In this document: positions 51,905 through 64,000 of the stretch, in pieces
How positions within the stretch are numbered: the first letter of the stretch is position 1
How the letters are laid out: the number at the start of each line of letters is the position of its first letter
Source: Allobaculum sp. Allo2
GTDB taxonomy: Bacteria; Bacillota_I; Bacilli_A; Erysipelotrichales; Erysipelotrichaceae
Reading direction: 5' to 3'
Assembly: GCF_022701175.1 (NCBI RefSeq)
Contig: NZ_CP078088.1
Span: 1,984,001 to 2,048,000 of the forward strand
DNA length: 64,000 nt
Made by a program: the position numbers and the translations under genes
Notes under the pieces: generated by a model
What the model saw: only the letters and a program-made list of their open reading frames with translations
What the model was told of the DNA's origin: nothing
Databases searched by the model: none

Positions 51905-53758
51905 TCAGCTGAGTTCGAACATGCCGTTATACAGTCTGGCGTAAAAGCCGTTCTGTTCGAGCAATTCTTCATGGCTGCCGCGCTCAACGATTTTTCCTGA
52001 TCGAGCACGATAATGCAGTCGGCGTTGCGCACGGTCGACAGACGATGCGCAATCACAAACGTCGTTCGTCCATCCATCAGATGCTTCATGCCTTCTTCAA
52101 TCTGTTTTTCCGTTCGGGTATCGATGCTCGATGTGGCTTCATCAAGAACGAGCACCGGCGGATCTGCAATGGCTGCTCGCGCAATGGAAAGCAGCTGCCG
52201 CTGACCCTGGGAAAGGCTCGCTCCATCGGAGCTGATACGCGTATGGTAGCCTTCCGGCAGACGACGGATGAAGGAATCGGCATTCGCCAGTTTGGCTGCC
52301 TCGATGACTTCCTCATCGCTGGCGTTCAGACGGCCGTAGCGAATGTTATCGAGAATCGTTCCCGCAAACAGATGCGTATCCTGCAAAACCATGGCCATCG
52401 ACCGGCGCAGATCGTCTTTGGCGATCAGTTTGATGTCGATGCCATCCAGCAAGATGCTTCCTTTGGAAATGTCATAAAAACGGTTGAGCAGGTTGGTAAT
52501 CGTCGTTTTTCCGGCGCCAGTCGCACCGACTAAAGCAATCGTCTGACCGGGCTTGGCAAACAGCGAAACATCCTTAAGAATCTGCTTTTCCGGAACATAG
52601 CCAAAATCGACATGACGAAATTGCACATCCCCGCGAAGAGGTACGCATTCCACGGAACCGTTCGGGCGCGGATGTTTCCACACCCAGTTTTTCTGCGGAA
52701 TGGAACTTTCCATCCATTTGCCATTTTCGTCCTGAATTCCGTAAGCGAGGGTCACGTGTCCCTGATCGGCTTCCGGCGCAATGTCCATAAAATCAAAGAT
52801 GCGCTCCGCACCCGAAAGGGCCGAAAGCAGAAGCGTTGCCTGGGAAACGAACTGGTTAATCGGTGCTGCTGCCTGCCGAACAAAGACAAGATAGCTGGCC
52901 AGCGAACCGACGTCCGCCTGACCCTGCAGAACCATGTAGCTGCCGGTAATCGCTACAATGGCGTAATTAATATAGGAAACAGAAACGATAAAGGGGACCA
53001 TCGTCTGCGAATAGGACAGCGCCTTTTTCGAAGCCGCATAGAGATTCTTATCGTATTTCTTAAACTGCTCCATACTGGCGTCTTCATGATTGAATACTTT
53101 GATGACGCGAAGACCGTGGATGGCTTCCTGCGCAAAACCGTTCAGCGCGCCGATGTATTTCTGCTGGAAGAGAAGTATTTCCGGCTCGTCTTGCTGGCGA
53201 GAAGAACGTACGCGAACATGAACAGGTAGAATACAGCGACGATCAGCGAAAGCTTCCAGTTGAGCACGAAAAGCAGAAGCAGCGTACCAAATGCCTGAAT
53301 GAAGTTCTGAATCATGGATGCAAACGAGTTGTTGAGTGCATCGCTGACTGTATCGACATCCGAAGTGAAGCGCGCCATCAGATCGCCCTGTTTTATCGTA
53401 TCGAATACGCGGATCGGCAGAGATTCCATATGGACAAACAGATCGTGCCGGATTTCCTTGACGACCTGCTGGGCGCCTTTGGCCATCAGCTGCGTATAGC
53501 CCCACGCACTGAGTACGCCGGTCAGATAAATGACGCCCATGATCACCAGAAGCCGGATCACGCCGTTCGTATTGCCCTCGCCGGCTGTATTGACGATCGG
53601 GCGAATCATATACGTTCCAGCCAGATTGGCCAGACCGGAAACGGTAACCAGAAGGCCGACCGCAAAAACGTCAGCCGGTGATTGCCCATGTAGTTGAGCA
53701 GACGCCGAAAGACCGAACGACGGTTTCTGGGTCTGGATGCATTTGATTTACTGTTCAT
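51905..53758 (-). CDS. ABC exporter half-transporter with canonical ATPase site, frameshifted
   Basis: The start MNSKSNASRPRNRRSVFRRL lies inside the end of the upstream half-transporter (11-base overlap), so they are co-translated. The membrane domain has six helices; the ATPase domain carries Walker A GATGAGKTTI, the signature LSQGQRQLL and Walker B VLVLDEATSSID with the catalytic glutamate. Shifts near 53660, 53180 and 51995 are single-base; the last restores GKIVERGSHEELLEQNGFYA and the end MFELS. About 617 residues. With its partner it forms a heterodimeric multidrug-type exporter of the BmrCD/LmrCD kind. Confidence 0.9.
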
Positions 53759-55480
53759 CCGGCTGACCTCCTCCCTGCTGGCTTTCATAAATTTCCCGGT
53801 AAATCGGGCTGGTTTTCAAAAGTTCGTCATGGGTGCCGGTCTGTACAATACGACCCTGATCCATGACCACGATCTGATCGCAGTGTGAAATTGAAGAGAC
53901 GCGCTGTGCAATGATGATCTGCGTAAGCCCGTGAATCTCGGCAAGATTTTTACGAATGAGCGCATCCGTCTTCGTATCCACTGCCGAAGTCGAGTCATCA
54001 AAAATGAGAATTTTCGGCTTTTTCAGCAGCGCGCGGGCAATGCACAGACGCTGCTTCTGACCGCCGGACACGTTGACGCCGGCCTGGCCGAGTTCCATAT
54101 CAAGACCGCCGGGCAGTCGGGCGATCAGTTCGCTGGCTCCAGCCTGATCGATCGCTTTCAGAATTTCGTCGTCGCTGGCGTTTGGATTGCCCCATTTCAG
54201 GTTGTCGCGAACCGTTCCGGAAAAGAGCGTGTTTTTCTGAAGAACCATGGCAACATCTTCGCGAAGCGCCTTCAAGTCCAGATCATGAACGTTTTCCTGA
54301 CCGACTTTCAGAGTGCCGCTCGATACGTCATACAGTCGCGGAATGAGCATGGCCAGAGACGATTTGGCCGATCCGGTAGCTCCGATAATGCCGACCCGGC
54401 TTCCTGAAGGAATATGAAGCGTCACATCGCTCAGAACGTCTTCCCTGCCTTCTTTCGAATACTTGAAGCTGACGTTTTCAAAATCGATCGAACCGTCCTG
54501 AAGCAGCTTTCCCTGTTCGGGCGAGTGCATTGTAATCTTTTCGTCGAGCACTTCTTCAATGCGATGAATCGAAGCCGCGGAACGGGTCAGCAGCAGGAAG
54601 ATATTGGACATCATGATAAAGGCATTCATGATCTGCAGAACGTAGGACATGATGCCGGTCAGCTGACCGACAGCCAGCATGCTTTGCACAATCATCATCG
54701 AACCGATGGCCAGCAAAACCAGAATCGTGATATACATCGAAGCCTGAAAGAGCGGCAGGTTCAAGAAGGCCAGATGGTTTGTCTTCTGCATTAAAGACGC
54801 CAGATCTTCGTTGACCCGGTCGAAACGGTCTGTTTCGTAATCCGCACGAACAAAGGATTTCACCAGACGAATGGCAATCAGGTTTTCTTCCACTGCCTCA
54901 TTGAGCGCATCGACCGTCTTCTGAATGAACCGGTACTGCGGAGCGACTTTCGAAACGATCCAGATCAGCAGCAGAGCCATGATCGGCGAAACGATCAGAT
55001 AGACGATGGACAGTTTCCAGCTGATGATAAAGCACATGATGATGCCGAGAATGAGCATCAGTGGGCCGCGCGCGATCGGTCGAATGCCGTTGGTGATCGT
55101 ATTTTGCAAAACCATGACATCGCTCGTCAGTCGGGTAATCAGTCCCGACGATTCAAAGCGGTCGATGTTTTCAAACGAAAACTTTTCGATCTGATCAAAC
55201 TGCGCCTGTCGAATCTGGCTGGCGACCGTAGCCGCAGCCCGGGCTGCCGCTTTGGCATAGAGCAGACCAAAAGAAGTGAACCCGCTGCACAAGCGAGCAT
55301 CCCCAAACCGCGGCTGACAAAGATGGACGTATCCCGGTGCATCACGCCAATATCGATAATATCGGCCATCAAAACCGGGGTGATGACTTCAAGTAAAGTC
55401 TCGATGGCAACATAGATCACGGCGAGAATAAAATCTTTTCGCGCACTTCTTGTCAGTTTAAAAATCGCTGAACCATTCAT
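53748..55480 (-). CDS. ABC exporter half-transporter with degenerate ATPase site, one frameshift
   Basis: The start MNGSAIFKLTRSARKDFILA is preceded by GAGGGGATAGG. After a shift near 55290 the membrane domain continues (SSGLITRLTSDVMVLQN, coupling region). The ATPase domain has Walker A GATGSAKSSL, the signature NVSGGQKQRLCI and Walker B ILIFDDSTSAVD, where aspartate replaces the catalytic glutamate. That substitution is characteristic of the degenerate partner in heterodimeric exporters such as BmrC/LmrC. About 577 residues. It is first in the operon and its end overlaps the partner gene. Confidence 0.9.
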
Positions 55481-56082
55481 CCTATCCCCTCTTTTCAGGC
55501 CGGTTATTCTGGCGCTCAGCATCCTTGTGCTCTGGATTTTTATCTTTTGCTTTTCGATGAAAAGCCGGAACCCGGCCGCTCATAATGTTTCTATTCTTAT
55601 CTATTGTCTGCTGATTCCTGCCTGCTGACTCTTTCGTATACAGGCGCGCAGACGGTTATGCCGTTTTCTGAATTGTCAATCTGTCGGTGTACAGACTGAC
55701 GATGTCCAGGACGGTGCGCTCGTTCCGCCTTCCGTCAGTTTTTAAAAGCAGACTGTTTGTCAGCTGGAACCGCCAAAATACAGAACTGTATTTAGAATAC
55801 GCAAGAACGGTAAGAAATTCGCTTTTCATTCCCTCAATTCGGTATTCCGCAGGCGGACAGGCCCTTTCTGAACAGGAGTTTTGGAAGGCCGGGCTCGCCC
55901 CGTTTCCTTGCCGCTTTTTTGAAGTATCTTCGGACGGAAAGGAAACGGCCTTCCGTTTTGATGAACAAAATGCAAAACCTTTTCAGAGTCTGTTCAATTC
56001 AGGCTATATGACCGTAATAAATATAGTAAGATTTAGTGTACGGTTCAGCCCCTGCTGAACTGCCCGTCAACTGGAGGAAAAC
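55481..56082. other. 600-base region upstream of hisS
   Basis: An open stretch (55687-56058) would encode about 123 residues but has no ribosome binding site or recognisable domain, so I do not call it. No T-box consensus was seen. A hairpin at 55934-55959 and a TTCAGG-N18-TATAGT promoter (about 56010-56040) lie in front of hisS. Confidence 0.45.
55934..55959 (+). terminator. Terminator-like hairpin upstream of hisS
   Basis: acggaaagg pairs with ccttccgt (one bulged A), followed by tttt. It may end a leader transcript. Confidence 0.5.
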
Positions 56083-57435
56083 ATGAGTTACCAAATTCCG
56101 AGAGGAACGCAGGATATTTACGGAGAAGCAAGCTACTCCTGGCAGCAGCTCGAAACTTTATTCCGTCAGTTCTGTCTTCTTTACAACTTTGATGAAATTC
56201 GTACCCCGATCTTTGAACACACCAATGTCTTCAAGCGCGAAAACGATTCGAGCGACATGGTCAACAAAGAGATGTACACCTTTACTCTTCCCAATTCTTC
56301 GACGTCCCTGACTCTGCGTCCGGAAGGAACCGCAGGAGTCGTCCGTTCCTTTGTAGAAAACAAAATGTACGCTCTGCCGGATCTTCCGGTAAAGCTGTAT
56401 TATATCGGCCCGATGCACCGTCATGAACGTCCGCAAAAAGGCCGTCTGCGTATTTTCAACCAGTTCGGTATCGAATCTCTTGGTCTGAAGAGCCCGTATT
56501 CGGACGTAGAAGCGATGGTTCTCGCCTACTCCATTCTGCGTTCCCTTGGCCTTGACCATATTACCATTCTGCTGAATACCCTTGGCGATGACGAATCCCG
56601 CTCGGCGTATCGAAGCGCTTTAAAAGAATACTTCGCACCATATGTCGATGATCTCTGTTCCGACTGCAAGCGCCGCTATGAACAGAATCCGCTCCGTCTT
56701 CTCGACTGCAAAGTCGATCACGACAAGGACTGCATGAAAAACGCGCCGTCCATGGCTGACTACCTCAACGAGGAAAGCCGCGAATACTTCAGGACGGTTA
56801 CTGATCTGCTCGATGTAATGAACATTCCGTATCGTGTCGATCCTTCTCTGGTTCGCGGTCTCGACTACTACACGCATACTGTTTTTGAAATTGTCAGCGA
56901 ATCGCCTTCCATGGGTGCCCAGGCTACGCTTCTTGCCGGCGGCCGCTACGACAACCTGATCCCCTATTTTGGCGGACCGGAAATGTCCGGCATCGGCTGG
57001 GCGCTTGGCGAAGAGCGCATTCTGCTCGCGCTGGAAGCGGAAGGCATTAAACTTGGCGAAAAGCCGCCTCTGGATGCGTACGTCATGGTTCTCAATCCGG
57101 AAGCCCGCAGCTATGCGTTTGAACTTCTGACCGAACTGCGCGCCAACGGATTCCGTTCTGACATGGACTTCATGGGCAAATCGTTCAAAGGGCAGTTTAA
57201 GGCTGCAGACCGCGCCCATGCCAAATTCACGCTGCTGATCGGCGAAGACGAAGCGAAAAACCGCACTGTTACGATTAAGAACGCGCAGACCCGCGAACAG
57301 ACCAGTCTGAATGCGGATGAGCTGATCGACTTCATGGACAGTCAGTTCGAAGAAGGCGATGAGCACGGTCACGATCATCATCATGAGCACGATCATGACC
57401 ATGACGAGCACGAAGCGCACGATCATCAGGACTAA
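56083..57435 (+). CDS. hisS: Histidyl-tRNA synthetase with histidine-rich C-terminal tail
   Basis: An intact protein of 450 residues, MSYQIPRGTQDIYGEASYSW, after TGGAGGA. Class II motifs are complete: motif 1 region RTPIFEHTNVFKRENDSSD, motif 2 RHERPQKGRLRIFNQFG, the histidine-binding LVRGLDYYTHT, GGRYDNLIPYFGG and motif 3 GIGWALGEERILLAL. The anticodon-binding domain follows to about residue 420. The protein then continues about 28 residues past the usual end as GDEHGHDHHHEHDHDH and onward, with 11 histidines among acidic residues. Such a tail can bind Zn2+ or Ni2+; its function here is unknown. aspS follows after 182 bases, the common Firmicute arrangement. Confidence 0.96.
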   Translation: MSYQIPRGTQDIYGEASYSWQQLETLFRQFCLLYNFDEIRTPIFEHTNVFKRENDSSDMVNKEMYTFTLPNSSTSLTLRPEGTAGVVRSFVENKMYALPDLPVKLYYIGPMHRHERPQKGRLRIFNQFGIESLGLKSPYSDVEAMVLAYSILRSLGLDHITILLNTLGDDESRSAYRSALKEYFAPYVDDLCSDCKRRYEQNPLRLLDCKVDHDKDCMKNAPSMADYLNEESREYFRTVTDLLDVMNIPYRVDPSLVRGLDYYTHTVFEIVSESPSMGAQATLLAGGRYDNLIPYFGGPEMSGIGWALGEERILLALEAEGIKLGEKPPLDAYVMVLNPEARSYAFELLTELRANGFRSDMDFMGKSFKGQFKAADRAHAKFTLLIGEDEAKNRTVTIKNAQTREQTSLNADELIDFMDSQFEEGDEHGHDHHHEHDHDHDEHEAHDHQD

Positions 57436-57617
57436 GCTGACACTACCCGTCCTGACCTGAATCCATTTCCTTATCCAAAAACGGCATAACGCCTGCGAAA
57501 TGCGTATAGAAAGTCTGAATCGCAGCCTCCCTTCCCGTTTTGCCGTCTATATTCCCTTTTCCAATTCCTTTAATTTTCAAATTCCTTTTGTTTTTCCCTT
57601 TAAGGAGGTTATCTGAT

Positions 57618-59470
<1,853 letters not shown>

Positions 59471-59523
59471 TCCCGATTCACGATAATTTTTCAAGAAATC
59501 CTCTGGATTAACGATCAGCTCAA

Positions 59524-59586
59524 AACGGCCGGTCTTCTGCAGTCTGTTTCCCTTCGGAAACGGCTGCAGAAAACCGGCCGATTTTT
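59524..59586 (+). terminator. Terminator of the hisS-aspS unit
   Basis: cggccggt/accggccg with ctgcag and gtttcc/ggaaac stems inside and a ttttt tail. Confidence 0.88.
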
Positions 59587-59809
59587 GTATGTGAAAAATG
59601 ATACAGATCTGTGGAAAACGCAATCGAAAATGCGAAGAAATCCAACAGATATTGCACGTCTGTCCTTCTTTGCCTATTCTGAATGAACAGAAACATTCCA
59701 ATACAACGAGCATTGAAAACAGTTATCAATCCCAAGGAAGAAGACATCATTCCCTGATTTAGAAGCTTCTTTCTGGACCCGAGAAAAAGAAACGGAGGTG
59801 CAGATCCTT

Positions 59810-60867
59810 ATGAACCATTTCCAGCCCGATCCGCTGCATGACGGATCCAGTCCTGTGGACTGTTTTATCAGCTATCGCCGCGCTGACGGTTTTTGCGGCC
59901 AAAATGATTCGCGATCAGCTCGAATCTCTGGGAATTTCCTGTTTTCTCGATCTGGAAGAGTCCAAAGCAGGAAACATAAACAATCGAATCAAGAATGCTA
60001 TTGCGAACTGTGAAAATTTTATTCTGATTCTTTCCCCTGCCGCTCTCGATCGCTGCGTTCATGAAGAAGACTGGGTCCGACAGGAAATTGAAGCCGCTAT
60101 GGAATTGAAGAAGACTATTATACCCGTTCAGCTGCACGGTTTTGTCTGGTCCAGTCAGCTGTCCTCGCTATTACCTCCTTCTCTGCAAATTCTTGAACAG
60201 CTAAATTCAGTTATCCTTTCAACAGAATATTTCGAAGCCTCTGTTGATCGTCTGGTAAGCTTTCTCCTTCTAGCTCCTGGAACAATTTCTCTAGGATTAA
60301 ACATTGGCCAAAATGTTGCTGATTTTTTAAGTATTCTCTGGATTCCTCTCAAAACGTCAGCGGTGTAGATATGGCCTTTCATGTCGGTTCTTACTGGTAT
60401 CTAAATAATGAAAAGATCGACATTCTGCAGAAGCTAATGGAGCATCACATACCGGTACGAGTCATCATTCAGTCTGAATACACCTCGGAAGAGATCGTTC
60501 AGCATATGCGTAAACAAATGAAGTGGTACATCCCTTTAGAAAACAACTTCAATATCTGGAGAGAACGAAGCGCCAATTACCCAGAACTGCTAGAGGTACG
60601 CGTATGTTCGCTGCCGATTTTACATCGAACCTACCTCGTCCATCGAAAAGACGGAACGGGTTCGCTTTCTTTAAAAAACTACCGCTATGGTGATGGTTCA
60701 AGTGATAATCAGGAATCATTTACTTTCGATGGAGCAAAAAAGACTGGGAAATGTACCAGGCATATCGCACTGAGTTCAATTATATGTGGAATCACCTGTG
60801 CACCCCTCTGGCAGACTTTTTGAAAGAACGTGAACAATCCGAGGACATAGCCTCCTCGTTTGAGTAA
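59810..60867 (+). CDS. TIR-domain protein with a C-terminal extension, three frameshifts
   Basis: I chose the ATG at 59810 (MNHFQPDPLHDGSSPVDCFI), since the GTG at 59798 lies inside the GGAGG. The TIR domain (about 18-150) has CFISYRRADG, then after a shift FAAKMIRDQLESLGISCFLD, NFILILSPAALDRC and VRQEIEAAMELKKTIIPVQL, in which the glutamate needed for NADase activity is present. After a shift near 60340 a C-terminal domain of about 160 residues follows (MAFHVGSYWYLNNEKIDIL, then IPVRVIIQSEY, SLPILHRTYLVHRKDG, NYMWNHLCTPLADFLK). It recalls a phospholipase-D-like fold, but I cannot assign it. Total about 352 residues. It stands alone with its own terminator; defence or signalling is an inference. 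Confidence 0.7.
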
Positions 60868-60968
60868 AACAGGTAACGCGGTTCTTTTGCTAAACAGCAG
60901 TTTCTTCCTGAGAAAGGAATGATCGCAGCCTGTTTTTCTTTCCCTGCTCAATCCTCGTACAAACAAAC

Positions 60969-61018
60969 AGTCCGCCAGGTCGGAGCCAAATCTGGTTTTC
61001 CGACACTAGCGGACTTTT
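60969..61018 (+). terminator. Terminator between convergent TIR and BspA-like genes
   Basis: agtccgc/gcggact with an inner gtcgga/tccgac stem and a tttt tail. Confidence 0.8.
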
Positions 61019-61105
61019 CATTTTGGTGCCGTTTGTTTAGGATCGGTCGGATTCCGTTTTCTCAAAAACGGATCTCCTCTATCATTTCCAAGCGGAAATG
61101 GCGCT

Positions 61106-63544
61106 CTATAGACTCGGCAGTGCTGTATCCGTGGTCAGGCGAAGAGACAGAAGTACCTGATTGAGCGTTCTGGCGGCTTGGTCGATCTCGATCTGCGATT
61201 CACTTTGTGTTCGAACCGTTTTTGCTTCTGCAATCGCCGCATTGAGTGTCTCGTTCTGATTTGATTTGAACGATTTCGAAGCGATTGACTCGCCTTTTTC
61301 AATCGCCTGATCGAGAAGATCGTAATGCAGGACAGCCTTCCATTGGGCATACAGCGTGATTTCCGTATCGTCTTCGCCGCCGGTCAGCTGGGCTTCATCG
61401 GCATAAGCGGTACCAGTACCATCGGCCTTTGTATTCCAGCCGGTAAAGATCCAGTCGAATCGGGTAAAGGTATTTTTGGGCAGTTTATTTCCCTCTTCTC
61501 CTTTCCAGAGCAGAGGTTCCATAGTGCCGGTTCCGCCATTTGCAGCGAAGGTTACCATATGAGACGGTATCTTTTTCCATTGAGCATATAACGTAAGTTC
61601 AGAGTCTTCTTCACCGCCGCTCAGCTGCGCTTCATCCGCGTAGGTAATACCCGTACCGTCAGCTTTCGTATTCCAGCCCGTGAATTCATAATCCGTTCGG
61701 GTAAAGCCATTTTTGGCAAAGCGTGATCTTCTTCACCATTCCAGATCAGCGTCTCCATATCGCCTGTGCCGCCATTGGCTTCAAAGGCAACCTGATGCGA
61801 AGGAATTTTCTTCCATTGTGCGTATACGGTGAACTGGTCAATGGAGTAATCCACGTCAATCGTATCGCCAACCGCGATATTATCACCGCTGCCGTCGGCT
61901 TTTGTATTCCAGCCGGTAAACGTGTAGCCTTCGCGGGTAAACGAGCAGTCTGGAACGCGAGCGGACGTATCCGAAGGTACGCTCACCTCAATGGAATCCA
62001 TCGTTCCAGTACCGCCGTTGGCATCAAACGTCCAGGTGTTCGCATGCAGCTCGAATTCCCATACCGGGTTGAGTTCAATATTTTCTTCGCTCAGTCCAGC
62101 TGTATATTTCGTGATGGTTTCTTCACTATTGGCTTTTTCCACCCGATGACTCTGGCATGGAATGGGCTCCCGTCAAAGGCGCCCGTTCCAAGCGGAAGGC
62201 TGACTTCCAGATCGGCGGGAAGAGAAATCGTTTTGGTCAAACCATGCGCTTCGTCGACGAGAGTCGCCGTTTTGGCTCGTCCCCACCAGCCATCCATATC
62301 TTCGGTCCATGTAACTGTTCCATCAGTCAGTTCTGCGGACGTATACGGTCCGTGCAGGTTCTGGCTGACCCAGGAATCCCCGTAGGCGTCGCTGTTTTTC
62401 GATTTGACAAGCGCCTGCTTATTCGGGCGGATCATGCTCAGGTAATCTGCAGAAAGTCGGATTGCGGTAAGCGGATTGGAGAACAAATAACTCGATGTAT
62501 CACTGAAAAACATCTGTGCGGTATTCCAGCCCGATAAATCCAGATGAGTGACAGCAGTATTGTTTAGAATATTGTCCGCACTGAACCATTTTTCGGTTTT
62601 CCAGTGGCTCATCGCATTCGCATCTTTCAGATTTGTGCAGTTTTCAAACATCTGCGCATAGGAACTGGCGCTGGCTGTATTCCAGTTTTCCAGTCCCTTC
62701 AGGGATGTAAGAGCAGTATTTCCGGTAAACGTTCCCGCAAAGCCGCTGACTTTCGAAACGTTCCAGTTGGAAAAGACCGAAAGATCGGAAATCGGACAGC
62801 TGTTAAACGTCTGGCAGAGGTTGGTCGCGTTCATGGTGTTCCATCCGGACAGAGCAGATACATCGCTCAGCTTCGTGCACCCTTCAAACGTTGAGGACAT
62901 GGAATCCAGACTGGATTCTTCCGCGGAAAACCAGTCTTCCAGTCCATGCAGAGATTCCAGACTTGTGCAGCCAAGGAAAGCGCCGTTCATGTCGCGAATG
63001 GAGCCGCTTTTTCCAAGATTAGCCAGTCCGCTTAAATCGGTGAGTTCCGTACAGCCGGAAAACGTACTGTTCAGTCCCCTAGTTTAGAAGATTCCCAGGA
63101 GGAAAGCGCATCGGTATTTTTAATTTTTGTATTCGCAAAAGCACCGTACATGGTAGTTACATTACTGATATCCCATTCTGCCAGTCCGGAAATGTCTTCA
63201 AGTTTTGTATAGTTATAAAACATCTCATACATGGAAGTCAGCGGACTGGAATCAAAATCGGGATGGCAGACGATGCGTGTAACAGAGCTTGCCAGATAAA
63301 ATTTCTTTGGGGTGGTGGCTGTCTGACCAGGTCCAAAATACAGGGTTCCGTCATCCAGAAGATAGTATTTTACTGTTCCCCAGGTTCCATTTTCTTTCTT
63401 ATCCGAGACATCTGGCAGTTCCTGCGGCGCGGTCGTCGCTTCCTGTGCCAGAACGGTCTGCGGCATGGAGATCATCATCGAAACCGGCGCGCTCAGGCAT
63501 AAAGCCAGCGACAGCAGCTTCTTCATTGATTGCTTTGTTTTCAT
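61106..63544 (-). CDS. BspA-like/InlB-repeat surface protein, three frameshifts
   Basis: The ATG at 63544 (MKTKQSMKKLLSLALCLSAP) is five bases after GAAGGAG and opens a signal peptide cleaved after VLAQ. From about 70 to 380 come leucine-rich BspA-type repeats (FYNYTKLEDISGLAEWDISN, FEGCTKLSDVSALSGWNT, MFENCTNLKDANAMSHWKTE). Three Listeria-Bacteroides (InlB B) repeats follow, each with FDANGGTGTM, GYTFTGWNTKADGSG and TVYAQWKK, then a helical FIVAR-like end without a sortase signal. Shifts near 63080, 62130 and 61700 are single-base. About 812 residues. It is probably an exported adhesin of host or other-bacterium contact. Confidence 0.85.
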
Positions 63545-64000
63545 ACATACTCCTTCGTGCAAAGCAAATGTGCGAAGTTCGAGAATGACCCGAATGATCA
63601 GACTGCCCGATCTGACCAGCTGACTCGAACCTGCACCTTTCTGTTTTCAGTGTAGGAGCTATATGGAACCACTTTCCCAAAGTGGGGAAAATCAACATGA
63701 AAATGTCGTTTTTCCCTGTATTTTTAATTACAGTTTTGTTTCATTTTCTGTTACTTTTTCAATCCTCTGTTTTATTTAAAAATCTAGTCGTATACCATAT
63801 TTGTCTGTATTAAAACGGAGCAATACGTACACATTTTCTGTACTTTCCCCGTTTCTGTAAGACATGAAAAAACGAGCAGAACTGTGCCCTTAGTAATCCG
63901 CGCAACGGACGAATTGGACGGTACGTTCTGCTCGTAAATCATTTCTGTTCGTATTCCGGTTCACCGTCTGCAAAGTGTTTACCGGATTCTGAATTTATTG
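63545..64000. other. A/T-rich upstream region, nothing coding
   Basis: The promoter of the surface protein should lie here. A terminator at 63866-63936 shows that another minus-strand gene ends beyond the right edge. Confidence 0.5.
63866..63936 (-). terminator. Long-loop terminator of a gene beyond the window
   Basis: Perfect 11-bp arms acgagcagaac/gttctgctcgt 42 bases apart, with six T residues on the minus strand. Confidence 0.75.

Noticed and set aside
55687-56058. A 123-codon frame upstream of hisS
   Set aside because: It runs over a terminator-like hairpin and the hisS promoter, with no ribosome binding site or recognisable domain; I describe the region as a leader instead.
55481-56082. 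T-box leader upstream of hisS
   Set aside because: The conserved T-box sequence (GGGTGGNACCGCG-like) is absent.

Overview
The window looks like a chromosomal segment of a low-to-mid G+C Firmicute, most likely a gut-associated member of the Erysipelotrichia. The evidence is indirect: strong AGGAGG-type ribosome binding sites, a hisS-aspS pair, two-component systems and AEC/GPH permeases of Firmicute type, BspA-like and InlB-repeat surface proteins, and a secreted protein with YRVYNPNTGEHLFT-type repeats. I found no rRNA, tRNA, CRISPR array or phage genes. Genus and species cannot be read from the sequence.

A feature of the whole window decides how to read it. About two thirds of the recognisable genes are broken by single-base frameshifts, most of them at short homopolymers and repairable by adding one base. 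aspS, which cannot be lost, has four. The simplest reading is uncorrected sequencing error, so I annotate whole genes across the shifts. Two in-frame stops (in the MerR regulator and in the TIR/TPR gene) do not fit the indel pattern.

Layout. 1-5.3 kb: the end of an SH3-domain protein, a lipoprotein, an AEC-type permease and small or unknown proteins. 5.6-8.5 kb: an orphan KdpD-like sensor kinase and an unknown protein. 8.8-16.7 kb: carbohydrate use, with a GPH symporter and a GH2 glycosidase on one strand and a GH3 glycosidase on the other, separated by 1.8 kb containing hairpins. 17.1-19.9 kb: a TIR-like/Sel1/TPR protein. 20.0-24.9 kb: a PhoP/PhoR-like two-component system beside a Na/Pi cotransporter. 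25.1-35.6 kb: a hexuronate-to-KDG-to-pyruvate route (kdgA, uxaC, uxuA, uxuB, kdgK) with an AraC regulator, interrupted by a MerR regulator and the alpha/beta hydrolase it probably controls. 36.1-39.2 kb: a metallophosphoesterase, a HAD phosphatase and an RlmD-type rRNA methyltransferase. 39.7-42.9 kb: a 29-codon acidic/proline leader ORF followed by two tandem mgtE magnesium transporter genes. 43.1-48.7 kb: surface and secreted proteins with an IS256-family remnant. 48.9-55.5 kb: a GNAT acetyltransferase, a dipeptidase, plsY and a heterodimeric ABC exporter. 56.1-59.5 kb: hisS and aspS. 59.8-60.9 kb: a TIR-domain protein. 61.1-63.5 kb: a large BspA/InlB-repeat surface protein.

Functionally, the GH2/GH3 glycosidases, the symporter and the uxaC/uxuAB/kdgKA genes form a coherent set for taking sugars or uronic acids from host or plant glycans and feeding them to pyruvate and glyceraldehyde-3-phosphate. 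The most promising undescribed element is the region upstream of mgtE. Its short ORF opens with an acidic/proline stretch like that of enterobacterial MgtL, overlaps a hairpin, and is followed by a terminator-like hairpin. This suggests a translation-coupled magnesium sensor. Also unusual are a histidyl-tRNA synthetase with an 11-histidine acidic tail and two different TIR-domain proteins.
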